The notes below the pieces were generated by a model that ran no database searches, had not been told where the DNA came from, and was given only the letters and a program-made list of their open reading frames with translations. 57,585 nt of DNA from Flavobacteriia bacterium (GTDB taxonomy: Bacteria > Bacteroidota > Bacteroidia > Flavobacteriales_D > Crocinitomicaceae). The first letter of the stretch is position 1. Every line of letters begins with the position of its first letter. Where the stretch lies: assembly GCA_947455255.1 (NCBI GenBank), contig CANGOA010000004.1, forward strand, positions 1 to 57,585, given 5' to 3'. This document shows positions 18,467-25,607 of this stretch, in pieces. The position numbers and the translations under genes are program-made.

Positions 18467-18910
18467 TTAAAATGGAAGTTCGTCTAGGTCGCTCAACTCA
18501 AAACCTGGAAGTGGGGTAGGAGTGGATGGGATTCCTTCTGTTGGATAATGTAGTTTTTTCTGATTTTCAGTGTTCGATGTAAATAAAGATAAATAAGAAT
18601 CTAAAAATAATTCGTACCCACGATGCGTTACCCCTTCCTTGGATTGCCAAGTACGTGATTTTAATTTAGCCTCAAGATATAATTGTTGACCTTTTTTGAT
18701 GTTTTTATATACTTCCTTGGCCTGATCTCCCCACGAAGTGACAGTATGATAATCTGTTACATTTTTTTTTTGGCCAGTAGATTTATCAATAAAGCTATCT
18801 TGTGTTAAAAGCGTAAATCGACAAATCGCACCACCCTTATCAAGATGTCTCAATTCTATCTTGTCACCTACAGTTCCAATTAACACAACTTTATTTACCG
18901 AAGTTAGCAT
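18467..18910 (-). CDS. ssb: Single-stranded DNA-binding protein
   Basis: OB-fold single-stranded DNA-binding protein of 147 residues used in replication, recombination and repair. N-terminal NKVVLIGTVGDKIELRHLD and central WGDQAKEVYKNIKKGQQLYLEAKLKSRTW are diagnostic. The acidic C-terminus ends DLDELPF, matching the conserved protein-interaction tip (DDDIPF type). It lies between mutY and gldE on the minus strand. A TATATTTG box ends 6 nt before the ATG, so the message may be leaderless. Confidence 0.95.
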   Translation of the reverse strand: MLTSVNKVVLIGTVGDKIELRHLDKGGAICRFTLLTQDSFIDKSTGQKKNVTDYHTVTSWGDQAKEVYKNIKKGQQLYLEAKLKSRTWQSKEGVTHRGYELFLDSYLSLFTSNTENQKKLHYPTEGIPSTPTPLPGFELSDLDELPF

Positions 18911-18916
18911 ATACTA

Positions 18917-18924
18917 CAAATATA
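18917..18924 (-). promoter_or_regulatory. ssb promoter -7 box, close to the start codon
   Basis: Minus-strand TATATTTG (TAnnTTTG) with only 6 nt to the ssb ATG. A TTG exists upstream but at a short spacing (12 nt), so the -33 element is unclear. Confidence 0.45.
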
Positions 18925-19143
18925 GAAAAATACCATCAAAGACTGAACTCCCATAAAGTAAAATTACACAAAGCCTCTAAATCCCCTCCAAATTCTCTCA
19001 TAAAGACCAAAGGTCTCTTAATATACTCTCAAACACAAATACTTAACTTCTTAATTTCTCAATGGTTAAAAAAACAAACTTCTACCATCCACTTTCTACT
19101 TCAAAAAAAACTCAATTGACTTATATAATTAACCATAATTTCA

Positions 19144-20187
19144 TCAATCGTCATTCATCTCCTCCAAATACCTCTCTATCACTCTCGGTATCGGAAATCT
19201 CCCCAACTCCTTTTTATCCACCCATTCATACTCACTATTTTCTTTCAATATCTCTGGTAATTCCTTCATTCTCCAAAAGGTAGTGAATAAATGTTGGTGG
19301 GAAAGTATATGTTTCACACCTGACTTCTCAAGTTCTGCATTAACACCATATTTATCTGTAATTTCCTTTTCTACTTGTCTCAAATCTTCGACCGTATCTT
19401 TTTCAATCAAAGGAAATTGATACAAGTTTTGCCAAATATCCTTTTCACTACGTTTTTGTAATAAGATATGTGTTTTATCCTCAATGTGTAAAAAATGGAA
19501 AAAACGATTTCGTACTTTTGTTTTTGATTTTTTGACAGGTCTGATCTTAATAGTTTTGTTTTTTTGAGAAAGACATGATTGAATAAAAGGACAAATTTCA
19601 CAATTCGGGCTAGACGGGATGCATTGTAAAGCACCAAATTCCATAATTGCTTGATTGTGTTCTGCTGGAAAATCTTTGTTTAACAACTCTTGTGCTAATG
19701 AATTAAATATATGTTGTCCTTCTTTACTGTCGATTGGATTTGATATGTCAAATATTCTAGATAACACTCTATATACATTGCCATCAACGACAGCGTGTGG
19801 TAGGTTAAATGCAAAAGACGCAATTGCAGAAGCGGTATAATTTCCTACCCCTTTTAACTTCAGTATATCTTTGTAGTTGTTTGGGAATTTACCATTAAAC
19901 TCATTCATAATCATTTTTGCTGAAGCATGAAGATTTCTAGCGCGACTATAGTATCCAAGTCCTTGCCAATCAGATAAAACTGTTTGTTCTTTTGCGTTTG
20001 ATAAATCAGAAATAGTTGGGTAATTAGTACTGAATTTTATGTAGTATTTAAGTCCTTGATCAACCTTAGTTTGTTGTAAAATGATCTCTGATAACCAAAT
20101 TTTATATGGGTCTTTAGTTATTCTCCACGGTAAATTTCTCTTGTTTTGTCTATACCAATTGATAATTAATAGGTTAAAATCACTCAT
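19144..20187 (-). CDS. mutY: A/G-specific adenine DNA glycosylase
   Basis: Base-excision repair enzyme that removes adenine mispaired with 8-oxoguanine. The 347-residue protein has the HhH-GPD fold: LPWRITKDPYKIWLSEIILQQTKV near residue 20, hairpin GVGNYTASAIASFAF with the catalytic Asp in HAVVDGNVYRVLSR, and the Fe4S4 loop C-x6-C-x2-C-x5-C (CIPSSPNCEICPFIQSC). A C-terminal NUDIX-like 8-oxoG recognition domain starts near FHFLHIEDKTHILLQKR. It is separated from ssb by 233 nt and is divergent from HU. Confidence 0.95.
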   Translation of the reverse strand: MSDFNLLIINWYRQNKRNLPWRITKDPYKIWLSEIILQQTKVDQGLKYYIKFSTNYPTISDLSNAKEQTVLSDWQGLGYYSRARNLHASAKMIMNEFNGKFPNNYKDILKLKGVGNYTASAIASFAFNLPHAVVDGNVYRVLSRIFDISNPIDSKEGQHIFNSLAQELLNKDFPAEHNQAIMEFGALQCIPSSPNCEICPFIQSCLSQKNKTIKIRPVKKSKTKVRNRFFHFLHIEDKTHILLQKRSEKDIWQNLYQFPLIEKDTVEDLRQVEKEITDKYGVNAELEKSGVKHILSHQHLFTTFWRMKELPEILKENSEYEWVDKKELGRFPIPRVIERYLEEMNDD

Positions 20188-20244
20188 TCGTAGATTTTTT
20201 AAAAAATAATTTTGAATTTGTAAAGATATATTATTTAGTTGACT

Positions 20245-20252
20245 TAAATTTG
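20245..20252 (+). promoter_or_regulatory. HU gene promoter -7 box
   Basis: TAAATTTG matches TAnnTTTG, 27 nt upstream of the HU ATG. The nearest TTG (20218-20220) is at a slightly long 24-nt spacing. Confidence 0.5.
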
Positions 20253-20279
20253 CTACTGAAAATCAAAACATTAAAGATT

Positions 20280-20573
20280 ATGACAAAGGCTGATATTATC
20301 GCAAAAATCTCTGACGAAACTGGATTAGAGAGATTAGAAGTACAAAAAACTGTTGAGGCGTTTATGACGACTTTGAAAGATTCAATGTCGACAGGAGAAA
20401 ATGTATACCTACGTGGATTTGGAAGTTTCGTAGTTAAACAAAGAGCTGAAAAAACTGGTCGTAACATTTCTAAAAATGAGACAATCATTATTCCTGCTCA
20501 CAACATTCCTTCATTTAAACCTGCTAAAGTTTTTGTTGAAGAAGTGAAAAACAAAGTTAAAGTAAAAAAATAA
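20280..20573 (+). CDS. HU-family DNA-binding protein
   Basis: Histone-like protein of 97 residues that bends and compacts DNA as a dimer. The sequence begins MTKADIIAKISDETGLE, has the conserved arm region VYLRGFGSFVVKQRAEKTGRN and the proline intercalation segment IIIPAHNIPSFKPAK. The start is the ATG at 20280; the longer frame upstream overlaps its own promoter box. It is divergent from mutY. A T-rich hairpin at 20626-20649 may terminate it. Confidence 0.94.
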   Translation: MTKADIIAKISDETGLERLEVQKTVEAFMTTLKDSMSTGENVYLRGFGSFVVKQRAEKTGRNISKNETIIIPAHNIPSFKPAKVFVEEVKNKVKVKK

Positions 20574-20617
20574 TTTTTTTTCTTTTTGCATCTTGCGTGC
20601 AATTAAAAGTAAAATTG

Positions 20618-20625
20618 TATCTTTG
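20618..20625 (+). promoter_or_regulatory. Promoter for the AURKAIP1/COX24-type peptide and RNase E/G gene
   Basis: TATCTTTG (TAnnTTTG) with TTG at 20593-20595 and a 22-nt spacer. It predicts a start of transcription near 20631 and a leader of about 75 nt. Confidence 0.55.
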
Positions 20626-20658
20626 CACTCCTGTTTAACGACAGGAGTGTATTTTTTT
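20626..20658 (+). terminator. Hairpin with T run: HU terminator or operator dyad
   Basis: Perfect 9-bp arms CACTCCTGT (20626-20634) and ACAGGAGTG (20641-20649), loop TTAACG, then a run of seven T. Placed 50 nt after HU it resembles an intrinsic terminator, yet it also straddles the predicted transcription start of the next gene. Either or both roles are possible. Confidence 0.5.
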
Positions 20659-20705
20659 AATACAGTACCAAAGAAAAGATTGTTTAATATTTAATATATA
20701 TTGTT

Positions 20706-20798
20706 ATGCCAAGCGGAAAAAAAAGAAAAAGACATAAGATGGCTACGCACAAGCGTAAAAAAAGACTTAGAAAAAATCGTCATAAAAAGAAAAAATAA
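20706..20798 (+). CDS. AURKAIP1/COX24-domain mini-protein (30 residues)
   Basis: A tiny highly basic protein starting MPSGKKRKRHKMATHKRKK and ending in a run of lysines. I recognise it as the conserved Bacteroidota peptide annotated as AURKAIP1/COX24 domain-containing (DUF1713). It is related to the C-terminus of the mitochondrial ribosomal small-subunit protein mS38. A ribosome-associated role is therefore likely. It is shorter than usual gene-calling limits. It lies between HU and the RNase E/G gene with a good promoter box upstream. Twenty of the thirty residues are Lys or Arg. Confidence 0.85.
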   Translation: MPSGKKRKRHKMATHKRKKRLRKNRHKKKK

Positions 20799-20879
20799 TT
20801 TTCTTTTGAAATTCGTTGGATAACTTAGTAGGTTCGCTTGCTAAGTTATTCTATTTTTAAATCTTTAATATAAGCTTTC

Positions 20880-22427
20880 GTGAGTTTAGAATTAGTAGTC
20901 GATTCTCGGTCAACCGGGATATGGCTTGCGTTGTTGCGTGATGGAAAGCTTATTGAATTGCATGAAGAACAAGGGAATACTGAATTTGCTGTAGGTGATG
21001 TTTACTTAGGTAAAGTTCGAAAAACAGTTCCAAGTTTGAATGCAGCTTTTGTGGATGTAGGATATGAAAAAGATGCATTTTTACATTATCTTGACCTTGG
21101 ACCACAGTTCAATTCGCTGAATAAATTCACCAAAGACACGTTACACGGCAAGCAAAATGTAGCCGACCTACAATACTTTAAGTTAGAATCTGACATTCCT
21201 AAAGAAGGTCAAATGGAAGAGGTACTTTCTTCCTCTCAATCTATTTTAGTACAAGTTGCTAAAGAACCAATCTCCTCAAAAGGACCTCGATTAAGTGCTG
21301 AGATTACTTTAGCAGGCAGGTATATTGTTCTTGTTCCTTTCTCTGATAAAATTTCTATCTCTCAAAAAATCAGAGATGCAAAAGAGAGAGACAGGCTTAA
21401 AAAAATATTGAACGAAATTAAACCTAAAAACTTTGGGGTAATAATTCGTACTGTTGCTGAAGATAAAAAAGTTGAACAAATCCACCAAGATCTTAACAAT
21501 TTGTTAGAAAAGTGGAAAACAATGTTCACTGCGCTTAAAACAGCAACTCCCCCTAAAAAGGTGCTTGGAGAAATCGATAAAACAGCATCGATTTTACGCG
21601 ATTTGTTAAATGGAGATTTTTCTAATATTCATGTCAATAATGAAACGCTTTCTGAAGAAATACGAGGATATGTTGCAGGAATAGCGCCAGGTAGAGAAAA
21701 AATTGTAAAACACTACGATGGTAAAATTGATATCTTCGAGCGTTTTGGAATTTCCAAACAAATTAAAACACTTTTCGGTAAAAAAGTTCCGCTTCCAAGT
21801 GGTGGGTACTTAATTATCGAACATACGGAAGCTATGCACGTGATAGACGTGAATAGTGGTAATCGTAAAGGTTCTGAAGGACAAGAGTTAAATGCTTTAG
21901 CTACTAATGTTGAGGCCGCAGAAGAAATTGCACGAGTATTACAATTGCGTGATATGGGCGGAATTGTTGCAGTTGATTTTATCGATATGCATGAACGTGA
22001 AAATAACAAAATTCTTTTTGAAAAATTAAAAGAATTTATGAAAAATGACCGTGCAAAACACAACCTAATTCCTCCTTCAAAATTTGGTGTAATCGAAATT
22101 ACAAGACAACGAGTACGTCCAGAAACAGAAATTAAAACAAATGAAACTTGTCCAACTTGTAACGGAACAGGTGAAGTTCAGGCAAGTATTTTACTTGCAG
22201 AAGAAATTGAGAACAACTTAAATTATTTAGTAGTTGATAAAAAAGAACCTAAGGTAACTTTAATTGTTCACCCATATCTTGAAGCTTATTTCAAATGCGG
22301 AATCATTTCAAGACAAATTAAATGGTTCTTCAAATATAAAAAATGGATAAGTATTCGCGGAGTTGTTGCAAATCACTTAATGCAATACTCTTTCGTAGAT
22401 TCTAAGAACGATACTTTAGCACTCTGA
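20880..22427 (+). CDS. rng: Ribonuclease E/G family protein
   Basis: Endoribonuclease that processes rRNA and decays mRNA. The 515-residue protein has an S1 RNA-binding domain near the N-terminus (GDVYLGKVRKTVPSLNAAFVDVGYEKDAFLH, residues about 38-70) and the catalytic core with SGGYLIIEHTEAMHVIDVNSG near 303. The metal-binding Asp pair lies in that segment and in MGGIVAVDFIDM. A Zn-link motif CPTCNGTG follows near 424. The length and lack of a long scaffold tail fit RNase G. GTG at 20880 is the first possible start because an in-frame stop lies at 20871. Its stop codon forms one arm of a hairpin holding the recX start. Confidence 0.93.
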   Translation: MSLELVVDSRSTGIWLALLRDGKLIELHEEQGNTEFAVGDVYLGKVRKTVPSLNAAFVDVGYEKDAFLHYLDLGPQFNSLNKFTKDTLHGKQNVADLQYFKLESDIPKEGQMEEVLSSSQSILVQVAKEPISSKGPRLSAEITLAGRYIVLVPFSDKISISQKIRDAKERDRLKKILNEIKPKNFGVIIRTVAEDKKVEQIHQDLNNLLEKWKTMFTALKTATPPKKVLGEIDKTASILRDLLNGDFSNIHVNNETLSEEIRGYVAGIAPGREKIVKHYDGKIDIFERFGISKQIKTLFGKKVPLPSGGYLIIEHTEAMHVIDVNSGNRKGSEGQELNALATNVEAAEEIARVLQLRDMGGIVAVDFIDMHERENNKILFEKLKEFMKNDRAKHNLIPPSKFGVIEITRQRVRPETEIKTNETCPTCNGTGEVQASILLAEEIENNLNYLVVDKKEPKVTLIVHPYLEAYFKCGIISRQIKWFFKYKKWISIRGVVANHLMQYSFVDSKNDTLAL

Positions 22428-22443
22428 TTTCATGTCAGAGTGC
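22419..22443 (+). promoter_or_regulatory. Hairpin joining the rng stop and the recX start
   Basis: Perfect 9-bp arms GCACTCTGA (22419-22427, ending with the rng TGA) and TCAGAGTGC (22435-22443), with the 7-nt loop TTTCATG containing the recX ATG. The stem would hinder recX initiation unless ribosomes finishing rng melt it. No T run follows, so it is not a terminator. Confidence 0.75.
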
Positions 22444-22908
22444 AAGTACTCGCTTTCCGAAGCAATACCGAAAATGGAATCTTGGTGTACCTACCAAGAC
22501 CGTTGCACTTACGAAGTAGAACAAAAACTTGCTACTTGGAATACTCCAATTGAACATCAGATTGAAATTATCAATCACCTTCAGAAAAATAGATTTCTAG
22601 ACGATAATAGATTTGTTGAATCATATATTTCTGGAAAATTCAAAATTAAACGTTGGGGTAAAATAAAAATCAAACACCACCTTATCCAAAAACGAATTGA
22701 TAAAAAAACAATTGACATTGCTTTGAAATCAATTGATCAGGATGCTTATTTTGAAGTAATGAAGCTTCTAGCAGAACGTAAATTAGCTGATAGGAAAACA
22801 AAAGATGATTATTGGACAATAAAACGTCGTGTAAGCGCTTTTCTCGCTTCTAAAGGCTACGAATCTGATTTAATACATGAAGTTGTCTCAGAAGTTGTTA
22901 AAATGTAG
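22432..22908 (+). CDS. recX: RecX-family regulatory protein
   Basis: A 158-residue helical protein of the RecX family, which modulates RecA filaments. Recognisable features are the three-helix repeats (MESWCTYQDRCTYEVEQKL, FLDDNRFVESYISGKFKIKRWGKIKIKHHL, and the C-terminal RRVSAFLASKGYESDLIHEV). It begins 4 nt after the rng stop, with its ATG inside the loop of a hairpin, so its translation is probably coupled to rng. recA is not in the window. Confidence 0.9.
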   Translation: MSECKYSLSEAIPKMESWCTYQDRCTYEVEQKLATWNTPIEHQIEIINHLQKNRFLDDNRFVESYISGKFKIKRWGKIKIKHHLIQKRIDKKTIDIALKSIDQDAYFEVMKLLAERKLADRKTKDDYWTIKRRVSAFLASKGYESDLIHEVVSEVVKM

Positions 22909-22929
22909 TTTTGTCAATTGAAATTCATC

Positions 22930-24390
22930 TTATTTTTCAATAATTATTTTCTTTATTTCGGTGTCGATTTTGATAAAATATACCCCACTTTCAAATTTCG
23001 AAACATCTATCTTTATGTTATTTGATATTTTTTGCTCTAGTAATACACCACCATTAATATTCATTAATTTCATTTCTAAAGTGTTTGGTGAATTAGTGTT
23101 GATGATTAATTCGTAACTTGCAGGATTTGGAAATAGTTGAATGAAAGGGGATTCTTTAATTTCTTTTATTCCAACCAATGTATTTTCGATAGGTGCTTCC
23201 GAACCACTCGGAAATTGATCATAAGGTCCTATTTTTAACAAGGTGATATTCGACCCTCCTTTTCCTCCATATACATTATAACCGACAGACATTGCTCCTA
23301 AATCGTTTGTTGCGATTAATTGATTGCAATGATCATCTCCATGATTGGAAGGGTTAACACATTTTGGATGCCATGTTAAATCATTTTTGTATCTACAGAT
23401 AATTAAATCTTCACCACTTGAATAGGTAGGGATGATTGGATTGTTTGTGGGTTGCATTGAGATATAATTATAATTAAAAACACCATATTTTACAATTTGT
23501 GAAAAATAATTATTTCCACTTTGAATTATGTAGCTTTCAAAATAATTATTTCCAAGAGAATCGACGGTCATATTGTAATATACTTTGTCGCTAGTAGAAT
23601 TTAATTGTGAATAACCAACTCCTCTTATAAATGCCGAGTCAGCATAAATATCTTTGATATAATAATTAGAATTTTTGTTTCCATAAGTCTTTAACCAGTT
23701 AATATCTCCTTCTTTATTAATAGAAAGAAGTAATGCTTTTTGTTTAGATGAATCTGAATCAAAATATTCCCCTCCAATAATGATGCGATTTGTATCTATC
23801 ATACTTATTGTGGTAGCAATATCAACACCTGGACTACCAAAAGATTTTTTCCAGATTATTTCACCATTTTTTGAAATACGAAGTAAGAATAAATCTTCAA
23901 TTTCAGTTTCATTAGAAGTTGTTTGACCTATCAAAATAAAACTGGTATCAGATAACTGTAGTGCATCATGTAATATTTCATTGCTAGTTCCTCCGTAAGT
24001 TTTTTCCCATTCTAATTTCCCTAAGGTGTCTGTTTTAAAAAAATAAAAATCAAATAGTCCATTACTAAATGAACTTGAAAAGCCTGCAACAAAATTCCCA
24101 TAATGGGGTATATGGAAAATTCGTTTTCCAATATCGCTTGCTGAACCTCCATACGATTTTGACCACAAGTAGGTTCCTCCTGTATCGACATGTAAAATAA
24201 AAGCTTGACTTGGTGCATTTTCAAAACTGCTTGAACTTCCTGTTACATAATAACTACTATCACTCTTAGATTGAGAAACACCTTCGCCATAATCATATCC
24301 ATTACCTGTATATATTTTATAAAAATGATTTTGAGCATAAATCTGATTTGTAAACAGACTTAATAAGATGATGAGTAGAAATTTGATCAT
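22930..24390 (-). CDS. T9SS type A-sorted surface protein with repeated strands
   Basis: A 486-residue exported protein: signal peptide (MIKFLLIILLSLFTNQIYAQ), a repetitive beta-propeller-like body with recurring W-KSYGGS / WEKTYGGTSNE / WKKSFGSPGVD units about 50 residues apart, and a type A T9SS sorting domain (LFPNPASYELIINT through GVYFIKIDTEIKKIIIEK). It is expected to be secreted across the outer membrane and anchored or released. I start at the ATG at 24390, which overlaps the previous stop in an ATGA arrangement; 24399 is the alternative. It is the last gene of an overlapping three-gene unit. Confidence 0.87.
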   Translation of the reverse strand: MIKFLLIILLSLFTNQIYAQNHFYKIYTGNGYDYGEGVSQSKSDSSYYVTGSSSSFENAPSQAFILHVDTGGTYLWSKSYGGSASDIGKRIFHIPHYGNFVAGFSSSFSNGLFDFYFFKTDTLGKLEWEKTYGGTSNEILHDALQLSDTSFILIGQTTSNETEIEDLFLLRISKNGEIIWKKSFGSPGVDIATTISMIDTNRIIIGGEYFDSDSSKQKALLLSINKEGDINWLKTYGNKNSNYYIKDIYADSAFIRGVGYSQLNSTSDKVYYNMTVDSLGNNYFESYIIQSGNNYFSQIVKYGVFNYNYISMQPTNNPIIPTYSSGEDLIICRYKNDLTWHPKCVNPSNHGDDHCNQLIATNDLGAMSVGYNVYGGKGGSNITLLKIGPYDQFPSGSEAPIENTLVGIKEIKESPFIQLFPNPASYELIINTNSPNTLEMKLMNINGGVLLEQKISNNIKIDVSKFESGVYFIKIDTEIKKIIIEK

Positions 24391-25607
24391 ATGTACCATT
24401 GTAATCTACATTGTAATGAGCGACCTTTACCTGTTTGTCTAAAGGAATCAAATAAATTTTCTGTTCCTATGTGAACTCCTATTTTTTTGCCAATTATTTT
24501 TATGTATAAACCAGTTCTTAGACTGTTTGTAATTCCATAATTTTCATGTAGACCAATCCATAAAGTTTGAAAACATCTAACCTGAATACCAGTATATAAA
24601 TATGGGATGTAGGATAAGCTAGGGTACATTCGTATCCCAAATATTGATTGGTAACGTGAATGTGTTTGAAAAGTATTCATTTTTTCAATTTGAATAAAAC
24701 CTAATAAGGGAGTAAATCGAATTTTATTACTTGAATGTATCGTAAGCTGCTTTAATTGTTCATCAGTATTTTGTTTCCCCCCAACTAAAGTACCTAATTG
24801 ATTTAGTGTTAATCCTTGAAATATATAATTTGTATCTATAGAATAATAATGAACATCATTTGTTAAAAAGCCTATACCAAAATTTTTAGCTAATATGTTT
24901 AGTTGTATTTGTTTATTAGAAAAACTTGTAATTGGTATTCTTAAATCTAAATCAATTCCAATTCCATAATTTGTTTGTGTTGAAGATGGTAGGTAACTTG
25001 TACTCGTACCTTTGAAATCTAATAGCGCAAGATTACTAATGTCATTAACATAAATTGCTCCAAAGTCAATTGAGCTACTTATATAATTTACAATCTTAAA
25101 CAGATTGATTGAATAATTTGATTTTGTTTTTTTATGTATAAAACCAATACCGAATTTAAAATAGCTAATTGATTGTAATGAACTTGTGTTAAGTTGTAAT
25201 GGTTTACCTAAATAGTTCTCGTTCCCTTCAAAAATCAAACCAAACAAGTCTTTTGTATAATGACATGAATTAATTGTATTCATGGATGTTTTTACTAAAA
25301 CACCCCATTTTTTTTTAGGGAAAATGGTGTGATTTCTGTATTCTAGTTCTACATTTCCTTCGATGCCTAAAGTATTATTATTTTGTTGTTGTGATAAACT
25401 ATTTGATATTTGATTAGTTGAGATTGCTCCTCCAAAAAGAAGCTTATTTATGAAAATATTTTGTATTGAGGAACTGTATATATCTCCTTTACTTTGAAAT
25501 ATTAATTCATGATGATAGGTGTTTGTATCGACAATTTGAGGAAGAGTAGTTTGACCAAAAAGGATGGTTTTGCCAAATATGATAAGTAACAATGTAATTC
25601 TTCTCAT
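24387..25607 (-). CDS. Predicted outer-membrane beta-barrel protein (DUF5723-like)
   Basis: A 406-residue protein with a short signal peptide (MRRITLLLIIFGKTILFGQ) and a body of alternating polar and aromatic strands with frequent GI-F, YFKFGIGFIHKK and GIGIDLDLRIP patterns, typical of an outer-membrane barrel. It resembles the DUF5723 family often found next to a lipoprotein gene in Bacteroidota, but this label is tentative. Its start overlaps the upstream lipoprotein stop by one base (TAATG) and its stop overlaps the downstream T9SS cargo start by four (ATGA). Such tight coupling suggests a stoichiometric surface complex. Confidence 0.7.
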   Translation of the reverse strand: MRRITLLLIIFGKTILFGQTTLPQIVDTNTYHHELIFQSKGDIYSSSIQNIFINKLLFGGAISTNQISNSLSQQQNNNTLGIEGNVELEYRNHTIFPKKKWGVLVKTSMNTINSCHYTKDLFGLIFEGNENYLGKPLQLNTSSLQSISYFKFGIGFIHKKTKSNYSINLFKIVNYISSSIDFGAIYVNDISNLALLDFKGTSTSYLPSSTQTNYGIGIDLDLRIPITSFSNKQIQLNILAKNFGIGFLTNDVHYYSIDTNYIFQGLTLNQLGTLVGGKQNTDEQLKQLTIHSSNKIRFTPLLGFIQIEKMNTFQTHSRYQSIFGIRMYPSLSYIPYLYTGIQVRCFQTLWIGLHENYGITNSLRTGLYIKIIGKKIGVHIGTENLFDSFRQTGKGRSLQCRLQWYI

